Assembly (NCBI RefSeq): GCF_013377885.1 | Contig: NZ_JABKAU010000030.1 | Coordinates: forward strand, 1-56,440 | Direction of reading: 5' to 3' | DNA from: Hymenobacter lapidiphilus | GTDB lineage: Bacteria; Bacteroidota; Bacteroidia; Cytophagales; Hymenobacteraceae | DNA: 56,440 nt | Shown here: piece by piece, positions 17,369 to 27,500 of the stretch | Position numbering within the stretch: position 1 is the first letter of the stretch | How the letters are laid out: the number at the start of each line of letters is the position of its first letter | Translations under genes and position numbers: made by a program | The notes under the pieces: generated by a model | The model's input: only the letters and a program-made list of their open reading frames with translations | Database searches by the model: none | Told to the model about the DNA's origin: nothing

Positions 17369-18061
17369 CTACTTCACGACGAACGTGAACGTGGCCTCTT
17401 GCTCGTAATTTACATTACCCACTGAGGGATTATTTTTCAGAGAAGTGGCAAAGCAATGTTGCTTGAACAGGTAGAAATTTGTGTTTCCCTCATTAATGTA
17501 ATGATAAAAACCATCCAAAAACCCAATTCGCCTGCCCCCATTCGGTGCCGGATTCGTTAACAGATACGATAGGTCCGGGGTGGGGGTAGGTTTTGCAGAA
17601 CTGCCACCCCATCCGTTCAAAAAGTTCAAACAAAACACACCTTGCTGCCGTGGCACCAAGCCAATGCGGAGTTTATACCCCTCATTGGCATACGCATAGT
17701 TGACCGGGCTAAACGTAGTGCCACGTCGCGTCAGGCTACCGGTTTTGTCCACGAAAAGAAACGACTCCGTCGCTGAAGGCTGATCCGCTAAGTCCTTATC
17801 GGGAAACGTTAATTCGCGTAGCCCTAGCAGCGTTTTGAACTCAAAATCACGGGGCGTTACTTTGTAAGTACTCCCACTGTTGAACTCGCGTAACTGGTCC
17901 GAAATGTCCGCCGTCAGCCAAAGCGTATCGCCTATCGAAATAGTATCGCGGGCCGTCATCTGAAAGGGTAGCTGAAAGATGAAGTCCGTGAACTCGTCCT
18001 CCGGCTTGGGCTCGCACCCGGCGAGCAGAAGCAATCCTAGCAGCAGATAGTAGTACTTCAT
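17369..18061 (-). CDS. Orphan lipoprotein
   Basis: A 230-residue lipoprotein beginning MKYYYLLLGLLLLAGC with lipobox LAGC, then a strand-rich domain (FIFQLPFQMTARDTISIGDTLWL, VTPRDFEFKTLLGLREL) and a C-terminal part with conserved-looking Cys residues (VFCLNFLNGWG, KQHCFATS). I do not recognise the family. Base composition is visibly lower in GC than its neighbours, and it faces the LysM gene convergently, so it may be a later acquisition. The start at 18061 is chosen because it puts the lipobox at residue 16; longer forms to 18136 would give an untypical N-terminus. Confidence 0.7.
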   Translation of the reverse strand: MKYYYLLLGLLLLAGCEPKPEDEFTDFIFQLPFQMTARDTISIGDTLWLTADISDQLREFNSGSTYKVTPRDFEFKTLLGLRELTFPDKDLADQPSATESFLFVDKTGSLTRRGTTFSPVNYAYANEGYKLRIGLVPRQQGVFCLNFLNGWGGSSAKPTPTPDLSYLLTNPAPNGGRRIGFLDGFYHYINEGNTNFYLFKQHCFATSLKNNPSVGNVNYEQEATFTFVVK

Positions 18062-18296
18062 AGTCAGCATATAAATTAAGAGTTGCACGCACGGACCTTG
18101 TAGATGTCGATTCTTCACTTTACTAAAAGGTTGCATGGCTCCGGGGCCAGGGGCAAAATTGATGCTGGCTAGCGACTTAAGGCAGCGGTCAGAAACCGAA
18201 GATACATTGGCTTTGGTGAGCCAGCTTAATCGTATGTAGCAGCCACGCGTACCGGCCTTTTATGCCCAATGGTGCCCAACCCCACTTTGGCCGCCG

Positions 18297-18304
18297 TACC
18301 TTTG
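18297..18304 (+). promoter_or_regulatory. -7 box TACCTTTG, leaderless arrangement (MFS gene)
   Basis: Exact TAnnTTTG match ending only 7 bases before the ATG at 18312, so the transcript would start within about 3-4 bases of the start codon. Confidence 0.6.
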
Positions 18305-18311
18305 CGGCCGC

Positions 18312-19541
18312 ATGGCTCTTCCGCTTACCACTACGGCCCCCACGCCCCGCCCGCCCCGTGTGTACACGGCCGGCTTCTGGCTGATGTGCCTCTCGTCGCT
18401 CCTGTTTTTCATGAGCTTCAATATGCTGCTGCCCGAGCTGCCCGACTACCTCACCAGCCTGGGCGGCGGCGAGTACAAGGGCTACATCATTGCCCTGTTT
18501 ACGCTCACGGCGGGCCTTTCGCGGCCCTTTTCGGGCAAGCTGGCCGACACGGTGGGGCGCATTCCGGTGATGGTGTTCGGCTCGCTGGTGTGCTTTATCT
18601 GCGGCTTCTTTTACCCGTTCACGGTTACGGTGGTGGGCTTTCTGGGGCTACGGCTGCTGCACGGCTTCAGCACCGGTTTCAAGCCCACCGGCACGGCCGC
18701 CTACATTGCCGACATCGTGCCGCTGGCTCGCCGGGGCGAGGCCATGGGCCTGCTGGGCGTGGCCGGCTCGCTGGGCATGGCCGCCGGCCCCACGCTGGGT
18801 TCGTGGCTGGCAGCCCACTTCACGCTCAACGTGCTGTTCTACTGCTCCTCGGGCCTGGCGCTGCTCAGCCTCATCGTGCAGGGTACCATGACCGAAACCC
18901 TGGCAGTGGCCCAGCGGCAGCGCTTCAGCTGGAAGCTGCTCAAAATTGAAAGCTGGCAGGAAGTATTTGAGCCCCGAGTGCTGGTACCGGCCGCGGCTAC
19001 GCTGCTGTTCCTGCTGCCGTTCGGCGCTATTTTCACCGTCGTGCCCGACCAGAGCAGGGTGTTGGGTCTCACCGGCGAGAGCAAGGGTCTGTTTTACCTC
19101 TGCTACACGGCCGCCTCGCTGGTAGTACGCCTGCTGGCGGGCCGCGCCTCCGACCGCTACGGCCGGGTGCCGGTACTCATCGGCTCGTCGTTTGTCATTA
19201 TCACTTCCCTGCTGATGCTGGCCTTGGCGCCTTCGGTAACGGGGTTTCTGGCCGGGGCCGTGCTGTTCGGGCTGGGAACGGGCCTCAACTCGCCCACCAT
19301 TTATGCCTGGACCGTGGATTTGAGCCACCCTGAGCGGCGCGGCCGGGCCGTTTCCACGATGTACATGGCCCTGGAGGCCGGCATCGGCATCGGGGCGCTG
19401 CTGGCGGGCTGGATATTCAGCAACGAGCCCGCCCACCTGCCCTTCGTGCACCTGGCCAGCGCCGGTAGCGTGCTTTGCGGCCTGGTATTTCTGCTGGCCA
19501 CGCGGCGGCGCGTGCCTGCTATACTAGAAGAAGCCGCCTGA
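18312..19541 (+). CDS. Major facilitator superfamily transporter
   Basis: A 409-residue inner-membrane permease with about 12 hydrophobic segments. The MFS signature loop 2-3 appears as GKLADTVGRIPVM and its C-terminal repeat as GRASDRYGRVPVL, the internal pseudo-symmetry of the family; TM5-like GVAGSLGMAAGPTLGSW resembles the antiporter motif C of drug:H+ exporters. An efflux role is therefore plausible, but the substrate cannot be read from sequence. The start at 18312 is supported by the -7 box 8 bases upstream. It is followed by a GC-rich hairpin and appears to be a single-gene unit. Confidence 0.92.
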   Translation: MALPLTTTAPTPRPPRVYTAGFWLMCLSSLLFFMSFNMLLPELPDYLTSLGGGEYKGYIIALFTLTAGLSRPFSGKLADTVGRIPVMVFGSLVCFICGFFYPFTVTVVGFLGLRLLHGFSTGFKPTGTAAYIADIVPLARRGEAMGLLGVAGSLGMAAGPTLGSWLAAHFTLNVLFYCSSGLALLSLIVQGTMTETLAVAQRQRFSWKLLKIESWQEVFEPRVLVPAAATLLFLLPFGAIFTVVPDQSRVLGLTGESKGLFYLCYTAASLVVRLLAGRASDRYGRVPVLIGSSFVIITSLLMLALAPSVTGFLAGAVLFGLGTGLNSPTIYAWTVDLSHPERRGRAVSTMYMALEAGIGIGALLAGWIFSNEPAHLPFVHLASAGSVLCGLVFLLATRRRVPAILEEAA

Positions 19542-19589
19542 CCAGACAGATTGTGCCCCGCTTGTACTAATCCGTAAAACAGCATCTGT

Positions 19590-19620
19590 CGGCCCGCTGT
19601 ACCGGGCGGGCCGGGTTGTT
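19590..19620 (+). terminator. Terminator of the MFS gene
   Basis: Stem CGGCCCGC/GCGGGCCG (19590-19597 and 19606-19613), then GGTTGTTT. It lies 49 bases after the stop codon. The following gap to 19762 holds no other recognisable element. Confidence 0.65.
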
Positions 19621-19762
19621 TGCAGGAGCGTGAGAATAAGTTTGCTTTGTGCGTTGTTCCTCTTCGAAATAAATAGGATATTTCGGTTCCGTTAGCATTT
19701 CACTACAGTTAGCGGGAACCGGATTAACCGGCTTTCAGCCCGTCTATTTTTTCGTTCTGTTG

Positions 19763-19978
19763 ATGTATTTATCCCTATTATGCCGTGGGCTGCTCCTTAT
19801 CGGGCTTGTCGGTGCGGCTCCCGCCCTGCTCCGGGCTCAGGAGGTGCCCCTGAAATTCGGAGAACTGGAGGTCCGCGAGGCTGCCGCACCGCGGCCGCTG
19901 CCCGACAGCGAAGGCCAGTTCATCTTGAGCGCCCTACCCCACGGCCCCGGCATGCCGAAGCAATTGGACCGCCCATAG
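19763..19978 (+). pseudogene. Short DUF3857-like leader fragment or small secreted protein
   Basis: A 71-codon reading frame with a good signal peptide (MYLSLLCRGLLLIGLVGAAP) and then AQEVPLKFGELE..., which parallels the start of the complete DUF3857 protein 0.4 kb downstream (AQEAPIKFGKID..., with a matching P..DS further on). After about residue 50 the similarity ends and the frame stops at 19978. The simplest reading is the surviving 5' end of a duplicated DUF3857 gene; a genuine small secreted protein cannot be excluded. The 193 bases after it hold no supported gene. Confidence 0.5.
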
Positions 19979-20171
19979 TTCGACAAGACCCGCTCTTTGG
20001 CACGGGTCCCACTGTGTTTGAACACCCTGTACTTAACGCCTAGCAAAAGTCACCAAGCCCAACGGTGCACAACCAATACTGCTTGCCGCCAGGTCGCCTA
20101 TGTAGCCGGAATGGCGGGTACCCTCCCCGGCCTGTTTTGAAAACTTTTCACGCTGATAATACACGCTTTCT

Positions 20172-22229
20172 ATGATGCAAACTCTACTCGTACGGGCACT
20201 GCTGGTTGGCGTGCTCGCAGTTTCCACTGCCGGGCTGGCCCGCGCTCAGGAAGCGCCCATCAAGTTCGGTAAGATTGATGAGGCCGACCTGACCGACAAG
20301 CCCTTTGTGGCCGACAGTGCCGCTTCGGCCGTAGTACTATGCGACTTCGGCCGCTCGCGCTTCGAGTACGGCCCCAGAGGGTTTGTTGTGGTTTTCGAGC
20401 GGATACGGCGCGTAAAAATCCTGAAGAAATCGGGGTACGAATACGCCACCGGCCAGGTTTCGCTCTACCACGCCAACGGCCAGGAGGAGAAGTTAACGAC
20501 GCTGAAGGGCTTCACCTACAACCTGGTGAATGGGCAGGTGGTCAAGGAAAAGCTCAACTCGGAATCCATTTTCAAGGAGGAGAAAACCACCAACATTACC
20601 ATCCGCAAGTTCACGATGCCCAACGTACGGGTAGGCTCGGTGGTCGAGTACGCCTATACGATTGGCTCCGACTTTGCCTTTAACTTCCAGGACTGGACTT
20701 TTCAGGAGGATATTCCAATTCGCTGGAGCGAGTACCGGGCCTCTATTCCGGAGTATTTTGATTACCGGATGCTGATGCAGGGCTACGAACCGCTGGCCGT
20801 ACAGGAACAGACCGAATCGACCGGGCAGTTCTCTGTCTCGTACAAGGGCGAAACGGTGGGCTCGGGCTTCAACACGACCCGTACGGAGGGTGGCTCCGAA
20901 ATCCTGATGCCGCGCCAGACCAACCACCGCTGGGCCATGCAGAACGTGCCACCGCTGCGCGAGGAGCCCTACATGACCACAGCTAACGACTACGTGGCAC
21001 GCATCGATTTTGAACTGGCGGGAGTGCGTATGCCCGGGCAGCCTTACCAGATGGTGGCGGGCAGCTGGGAGAAAATTGATTCGGAATTGCTCACCGACGA
21101 TGAGTTCGGCACTCAGCTCAATAGGGCCAGCTTCCTCAAAGACCAGCTCACGCCCCTGCTGGCGGCAGCCGGCGCCGACCCGGCCGCTCGCATTGCCGCC
21201 GTGCACGGGCTGGTGCGCCGGAGCGTGAAGTACAATGGCCAGAGCCGCCTGATGGCCACGACCACCGTACGCAGGGCCTTCGACCAGAAAAGCGGCTCGT
21301 CGGCCGATGTGAACCTGCTGCTGATTGCCGCCCTGCGCGAAGCTGGTTTCGCAGCCAATCCACTCGTGCTTAGCACCCGCTCGCACGGCCGGCTGCAACC
21401 CGAAAGCCCGATGCTTAACCGCCTCAATTACGTGATGGCGCATGTGGCGCTACCCGATGGCCAGGAAGTACTGCTTGATGCGACCGACGAGCTGGCGCCC
21501 TACAACATGGTGCCCACCCGCTGCCTGAATGGCCAGGGCCGGCTGGTGCTGCCCGAAGCGCAGAAGTCGCGCTGGATTGACCTCAAGCCCAAAGACCGGC
21601 TGACTTCGTACCGCCAGGTAACCATGGCCCTGGACGAAAACGGCGGTCTGCGCGGCAGCGTACACCAAGAGCACGCCGGCTACCTGGCGCTGGCGCAGCG
21701 CGAGAAACTGCGCGAGCTGGGCGAGAAAAAATACGTGGCCGAACTGGGTGCCAGCCACGAGGGCTGGAGCATTCCCAAATACACGTTTAAGGGGCGCGAT
21801 GAGCTGCACAAGCCCCTGATGCTGGAGTACGAGTTCGTGAGCAGCAGCGAAGCCAGCGCGCCGGTCGGCACCGTGTACCTGAACCCACTACGGGATTTTG
21901 GAATGGATAAAAACCCATTCCTGCACGAAAATCGTCGCTTCCCAGTCGATTTGGGCAGCCAGCTGGAAGAAACCGTACTGGTAAACCTAACGCTGCCCGC
22001 CGGATACGAGTTGGCCGAAATGCCGCAGGGCCTGGTAATGGAGCTGCCTGAAAAGGGCGGACGCTTTACTTACGGCGTGCAAAATGGCCCCACCGGTATA
22101 CAGATAGTGAGCCGGTTGACTTTGAGCAAGCCAGTGTATTCGGCGGAAGAGTACGCTTACCTGCGCGCGTTTTTTGCCCGGCTCATGGCCAAGCAGGGCG
22201 AGCAGCTGGTCATCAAGAAGAAAGTGTAG
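20172..22229 (+). CDS. DUF3857 protein with Cys-less transglutaminase-like domain
   Basis: A 685-residue secreted protein with signal peptide (cleavage near GLARAQ). The DUF3857 domain spans about residues 55-250 (VVVFERIRRVKILKKSG, IRKFTMPNVRVGSVVEYAY). The transglutaminase-like core (about 330-450) retains the His (YVMAHVALPDG) and Asp (LLDATDELAPYN) positions, but where the nucleophile should be it reads KSGSSADVNLLLIAAL, with no Cys. It is therefore predicted to be catalytically inactive, perhaps a binding protein. A beta-rich DUF2569-like or Ig-like tail follows. Repeat A3 separates it from a paralogue with an intact triad. Its start ATGATG at 20172 follows from the signal peptide. Confidence 0.88.
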   Translation: MMQTLLVRALLVGVLAVSTAGLARAQEAPIKFGKIDEADLTDKPFVADSAASAVVLCDFGRSRFEYGPRGFVVVFERIRRVKILKKSGYEYATGQVSLYHANGQEEKLTTLKGFTYNLVNGQVVKEKLNSESIFKEEKTTNITIRKFTMPNVRVGSVVEYAYTIGSDFAFNFQDWTFQEDIPIRWSEYRASIPEYFDYRMLMQGYEPLAVQEQTESTGQFSVSYKGETVGSGFNTTRTEGGSEILMPRQTNHRWAMQNVPPLREEPYMTTANDYVARIDFELAGVRMPGQPYQMVAGSWEKIDSELLTDDEFGTQLNRASFLKDQLTPLLAAAGADPAARIAAVHGLVRRSVKYNGQSRLMATTTVRRAFDQKSGSSADVNLLLIAALREAGFAANPLVLSTRSHGRLQPESPMLNRLNYVMAHVALPDGQEVLLDATDELAPYNMVPTRCLNGQGRLVLPEAQKSRWIDLKPKDRLTSYRQVTMALDENGGLRGSVHQEHAGYLALAQREKLRELGEKKYVAELGASHEGWSIPKYTFKGRDELHKPLMLEYEFVSSSEASAPVGTVYLNPLRDFGMDKNPFLHENRRFPVDLGSQLEETVLVNLTLPAGYELAEMPQGLVMELPEKGGRFTYGVQNGPTGIQIVSRLTLSKPVYSAEEYAYLRAFFARLMAKQGEQLVIKKKV

Positions 22230-22248
22230 CATGGGCTGTCAGTAAGGA

Positions 22249-22343
22249 CGTCATGCTGAGCGCAGCCGAAGCATCTCTACCACTTCGTTGAATTACTACC
22301 ACAACGGAGCGGTAGAGATGCTTCGGCTGCGCTCAGCATGACG
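22249..22343. repeat. Family A palindromic repeat, copy A3 (perfect arms)
   Basis: Arms 22249-22281 and 22311-22343 are exact 33-base reverse complements around a 29-base spacer that itself pairs partly. This is the cleanest copy of family A and lies between the two DUF3857 genes, 20 bases after the first one's stop. Confidence 0.9.
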
Positions 22344-22374
22344 GGCTTTTTTCGTTAATCACCTCCCCTATCTA

Positions 22375-24312
22375 ATGCGTTTTATCCCGGCTTTCGCCCT
22401 GACCCTGCTATTCCCCCTGGCCACGCTGGCGGGGCCGGCCCCGAAATATGCGGTAGCCGAGCTCCCCGCCGCGCTGCGCGAAAACGCCCACGCCGTGGAG
22501 CGCCGCCACGACGAGCTGCTAACCGTGAAATCGGCGGCCCGGACGGTGGAAACGGTGATGCGGGCCACCACCATTCTCGATGAGGCCGGCAGCCGCTGGG
22601 CCTCCGAGCTGGTGTACTACAGCTCGCTCAACCGCATCAGCTACTTCCGGGGCGCGGTGTATGACGCCAGCGGCCGCCAGCTGCGGCAGCTGCGCACGCA
22701 GGATATCCGCGACATCAGCCTTTCCGACGGTTTCAGCCTGGCTACCGATGCCCGCGGCCGGGTGGCCGACCTCAGCCAGCCCACCTACCCGTACACCGTC
22801 GAGTTTGAGTACGAGGTGGTGTCGGACAACCCGCTGTTCTACTCGAACTGGAAGCCCCAGCCCGTTGAGCAGTTCAGTGTGCAGGAGGCCACGTTTAAGG
22901 TAGTAATGCCGGCCGGGCTGGCCCTGCGCTTCCAGGAGCAGCGGCTGCCCGCTGGCACAGCACTGGCCCAAACCACGGTGGCAGGCCAGCAGGTGTACGA
23001 GTGGCGGGTGCAGAACCTGGCGGCGCTGGATGAGGAAGCCGACGCGCCGCCGGTGTCGGAGCTGACGCCGGCCGTGTACACAGCACCCAGCGAGTTTGAG
23101 GTGCAGGGCCACGCCGGCAAGCTCAACAGCTGGGCCGACCTCAGCCGCTGGACCTACGAGCTGAACGCCAACCGCGCTACGCTGCCCCCGGCCCTGGTGG
23201 CCGGCATGCAGGCACTAGTAGCCGGCGAAACCAACGAGCGGGCCCGCATTCAGAAAGTGTACAAGTTTCTGCAGGCCAACACCCGCTACATTTCGGTGCA
23301 GCTGGGCCTTGGGGGCTGGCAAACGTTTCCGGCCGCCGACGTGGCTGCCAAGGGTTATGGCGACTGCAAAGCCCTGACCAATTATTGCCAGGCACTGCTG
23401 AGCGCGGCCGGCATTACGGCCCACGCCGCCCTGATAAAGGCCGGCTCCGACGAGCACGATATCCGCACCGACTTCCCCAGCTCGCAGTTCAACCACGTGG
23501 TGCTGTGCGTGCCCCTTTCGCAGGCCGCCAAAGCCGATACCGTGTGGTTGGAATGCACCGACCAGACCAACCCCTTCGGCTACATGGGCGGCTTTACGGG
23601 CAACCGCCACGCCCTGCTGCTGCTGCCCGAAGGTGGCCGGCTGGTGCCCACCCCCCGCTATGGGGCCGCCGAAAACTGCCGCCAGCGCCACGCCGACGTG
23701 TACCTCGACGCCAATGGCAACGCCACGGCCACGCTGCGCACCCTGCGCACCGGCCTCGAGTACGATGCCGTGGCCGGCCTGGCGGGGCTGGAGTTGAGCG
23801 AGCAGAAAAAGCGAGTGGGCAACCGGCTGGCCCTGGGCAATTTCACGCTCGATAGGGTGGCGTTCCGACCATTGCCGGCTTCGGCTCCGGTGCCGGGCCT
23901 GGTAGAAACGCTGGCCCTCACGCTGCCGGGCCTGGCCCCGCCCAGCGGTAAGCGCGTGTTTATTACACCCAACCTGCTCAGCCGCCTGGCAGCTCCCGCG
24001 CCGGCCGTGGGCGAGCGGCAGGCCGACATCTGGCTCGATTACGCTTTCAGCCAGCTTGATACCGTGCAGCTGCACCTGCCCGCCAGCCTGCAGCCCGAGC
24101 AGCTGCCCGCCCCGGTGCAGCTGACCACGCCCTTCGGCACCTACTCCAGCCAGCTGCTGGCCCTGCCCAATGGCAGCCTCCGCTACATCCGCCGCCTCGA
24201 AATGCCGCGCACCCGCTTCGCCCGCGCCGAGTACCCGGCCTACCTCGAGTTCCGCCGCAAAGTAAGCGCCGCCGACAAGGCCCAGCTGGTGCTGGTGAAA
24301 ACGGATGCCTAA
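22375..24312 (+). CDS. DUF3857 / transglutaminase-like secreted protein
   Basis: A 645-residue protein with a signal peptide (MRFIPAFALTLLFPLATLAG), a DUF3857 domain (about 55-250, with TVEFEYEVVSDNPLFYSNWKP cut by strands) and a transglutaminase-like domain (about 285-405) with the full papain-type triad: Cys331 in KGYGDCKAL, His374 in FNHVVL and Asp396 in WLECTDQTNPFGY. Periplasmic action on peptides or protein cross-links is plausible, as for other Bacteroidota homologues, whose substrates are unknown. Together with the Cys-less paralogue upstream it looks like an active/inactive pair. The ATG at 22375 gives the signal peptide directly. Confidence 0.9.
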   Translation: MRFIPAFALTLLFPLATLAGPAPKYAVAELPAALRENAHAVERRHDELLTVKSAARTVETVMRATTILDEAGSRWASELVYYSSLNRISYFRGAVYDASGRQLRQLRTQDIRDISLSDGFSLATDARGRVADLSQPTYPYTVEFEYEVVSDNPLFYSNWKPQPVEQFSVQEATFKVVMPAGLALRFQEQRLPAGTALAQTTVAGQQVYEWRVQNLAALDEEADAPPVSELTPAVYTAPSEFEVQGHAGKLNSWADLSRWTYELNANRATLPPALVAGMQALVAGETNERARIQKVYKFLQANTRYISVQLGLGGWQTFPAADVAAKGYGDCKALTNYCQALLSAAGITAHAALIKAGSDEHDIRTDFPSSQFNHVVLCVPLSQAAKADTVWLECTDQTNPFGYMGGFTGNRHALLLLPEGGRLVPTPRYGAAENCRQRHADVYLDANGNATATLRTLRTGLEYDAVAGLAGLELSEQKKRVGNRLALGNFTLDRVAFRPLPASAPVPGLVETLALTLPGLAPPSGKRVFITPNLLSRLAAPAPAVGERQADIWLDYAFSQLDTVQLHLPASLQPEQLPAPVQLTTPFGTYSSQLLALPNGSLRYIRRLEMPRTRFARAEYPAYLEFRRKVSAADKAQLVLVKTDA

Positions 24313-24453
24313 AAAGGCAGACTATTGTTCCCGGAAGGCTTGGCCGGTGAGCGTGGGCTGACGGCTGGTGTAAAATGGACTGGCCCTCAACGCGAAAGGG
24401 TTTGCCATTTTGATAATAAACCCGACAGCCTGCTGGCAAAACCTCTATCTTGA

Positions 24454-24492
24454 GGGCGCATTCCTTGCGACTATAAGGAATGCGCCCTTTTT
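24454..24492 (+). terminator. Terminator/attenuator hairpin before the T9SS metallopeptidase
   Basis: 13-base perfect stem (24454-24466 with 24475-24487), 8-base loop, then TTTTT. It lies 141 bases after the DUF3857 stop and only 28 bases before the next ATG, so it either ends the upstream transcript or sits in the leader of the downstream gene. Confidence 0.8.
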
Positions 24493-24520
24493 CTATTCTT
24501 TCTCACGTCCTGTTTCTTCT

Positions 24521-27500
24521 ATGCAACCACTCTCTACTCTTTTACAACGGGCCTGGCGGCCGCTGTTGGCCGGCTCGGCCCTGCTGCTTGCCGGGGCACC
24601 GGTAGCGCAGGCCCAGCGCGTACTGTGGGCCAATGCGACGCGAGTGCCGGCCCAGGCCCGCGCCGCCACACAGGCCCTCACCCACTTCCGGACGGTGGAT
24701 TTTCAGCTGGACGCCATCCGCGACGTTCTGCAAACTGCCCCGCTGGAGCGTACCGGCAACCGGGGTCCGGCCACGGTTATTTCGCTGCCCCTGCCCAACG
24801 GCACTTCGCAGCGGTTTCGGGTAGAACAGGTGCCGGTGCTGGCTCCGGCGCTGGCCGCCCGCTACCCCAGCATCCGCACCTACCTGGCCCAGGGCCTCGA
24901 CGACCCTTCGGCTACGGCCCGCCTCGACGTAACGCCCGCCGGCTTCCATGCCCAGATTCTGGCCGCCGGCTACACGGTGTACATCGACCCGGCCGCCAAA
25001 GGCAGCAGCACCCACCTCGTGTTCGAGCGGCGCAATATGCTGATGCCGGCCTTTACGTGTGCCGTGGCTTCGCCCGATGGCACCGAGCCGGAAGTGACGC
25101 TGACTACCGCTCAGCGGGCAGCCGTAGCCAACGGTGCCACCCTGCGCACCTACCGGCTGGCGCTGGCCGCCACGGCCGAGTACTCGGCTTTCCATGGCGG
25201 TACCGTGGAGTCGGTGATGGCGGCTATGGCTACCTCCATGAACCGGGTAAACGGCATCTATGAGCGGGAAGTGGCTGTGCGCATGGTGATAGTGCCCAAA
25301 AACGAAGCACTGATTTTCTTCGATGCCGACACCGACCCGTACACCAACAACAGCGGGACTGCCATGCTCAACCAGAACCAAACCACGGTGGATGAGCTCA
25401 TCGGCAACGCGAACTACGACATCGGCCACGTGTTCAGCACCAACGGCGGGGGCGTGGCCCAGAAGCCTTCGGTGTGCATAAACTCGGGTAAGGCCCGGGG
25501 CGTAACGGGCACCACCAGCCCCATCGGCGACGCCTTCGATGTGGACTATGTGGCCCACGAAATAGGCCACCAATTCGGCGGCGACCACACGTTCAATGGT
25601 ACCATCGGCTCGTGCAGCGGCGGCAACCGGGCCGCTTCCTCGGCCTACGAGCCGGGCTCGGGCACCACCATTATGGCCTACGCCGGCATCTGCGGAGCCG
25701 ATAACACGCAGCCCAACTCCGACGCGTTCTTCCACTCGCGCAGCTTCGACCAGATTGTAGCGCACATCAGCCGGGCGCAGGACTGCTCGGCCACTACGGC
25801 CACCGGCAACGCGGCCCCGGTCGTGAATGCCGGCCGCAACTACGCCATTCCGCTGCGCACCCCCTTCACGCTCACCGGCTCGGCCACCGACCCCAACAAC
25901 GACGCCCTCACCTACTCGTGGGAGCAGTACAACCTGGGGCCGGCCGGTGCGCCCAACGCTCCCTCGGGCGATGCGCCGCTGTTCCGGGTTTTCGCCCCCA
26001 CTGCCAGCCCTTCGCGTACTTTCCCGCGCCTCGCTGACATCCTCAACAACACCCAGACCCGCGGCGAATTGCTACCCTCTTATGGGCGGCGTCTCATTTT
26101 CCGCCTCGTAGCCCGCGACAACCGGGCCGGTGGCGGCGGGGTCGATTACGACTCGATGAACGTGGTGGTAGTGCCCACGGCCGGTCCATTTGTCGTAACG
26201 GCTCCTAACTCGGCCAACACTTCGTGGCTTGTAGGCGCTCCTCAGCAGGTAAGCTGGAATGTGGCTAACACCACCCAGGCTCCTATCAGCGCCACCAACG
26301 TAGACGTGCTACTCTCCACCGATGGCGGCCTGACGTTCCCGACCACGCTGCTGGCCAACACGCCCAACGACGGCTTTGAAACCCTGACGCTGCCAGCCAG
26401 CGTGGCGGCTACCACGCAGGCCCGCATTAAGGTGCAGGCCACGGGCGGTATCTTCTTTGATGTATCGGACAACAACTTCAAGATTGAGGTGCCCGCCGGG
26501 CCGACCTTCTTCCTGCAGGGCCCGGCCGGGGCAGCCGGCACGCTGAGCTTCTGCGCCGGCAACTCGGGCACAGTAGCCCTCACCGTGGGCCAACTCCAGG
26601 GCTTTACGGGCCAGGTAACGCTGGCGGCCACCAACCTACCGGCCGGCGTAACGGTTACGTTCCCGGCTGCTACGGTAGCCGCCGGCACCAGCACTACGGC
26701 CACTATCACTTCGGCCGGCACAACAGTTTCGGGCACCTACACGCTGCAGCTGACGGGGGTCAGTGGCGGCACCACCCGCACGCTCGATGTACTGCTGACC
26801 ATTCTGCCGGGCATTACGCAGGCCCCGACCGTAACGGCCCCGGCCACCGGCAGCACCCGCACCAGCCTGCGCCCGGCTATTTCCTGGACACCGGCACCCA
26901 ATGCCACGGGCTACGAAGTACAGCTGGCGCTTGATGCCGCCTTCACGACGGGCGTCATTACGCAGGCTATCAGCCCAACCAACACGTTTGTACCCAACCA
27001 GCTGCAGGCTTCCACCCAGTACTTTGTGCGGGTACGGGCGCTCAGCGGCTGCGGCGCGGGGTCTTACTCGGCCGTTATCAGCTTCACGACCGGCACCCAG
27101 ACCTGCCAGACGCTGGCGGCCACCAACGTGCCGCTCACTATTTCGGCCACGGGCACTTCTACCATCACCTCTATTATTGCCGTCAGCAACACCAACCGCG
27201 CCTCCAACATCCGGGTGCGCAACCTGGCCATCACCCACCCCGACGTGAGTGAGCTGGAAATTTCGCTGACCAACCCGGCCGGCCGCCGCGTGGTGCTGTT
27301 CTCGCGCATTTGCCCCGGCACCGGCAACCTGAGCCTGAGCTTCGACGATGCGGCCACGGCGGCGCTGGCCTGCCCGCTGGTGGCCGGCAGCACAGTGCGC
27401 CCTTTTAACTCGCTCGGCGAACTGCTCAATTCGCCCGCCAACGGCAACTGGACGCTCACCATCACCGACAACACGCCCGGCAACGGCGGCACGCTCACGG

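Noticed and set aside
18269..18949. 226-codon plus-strand frame overlapping the MFS gene
   Set aside because: Same-strand shadow in another frame; the MFS frame has transmembrane segments and signature loops and runs the full length.
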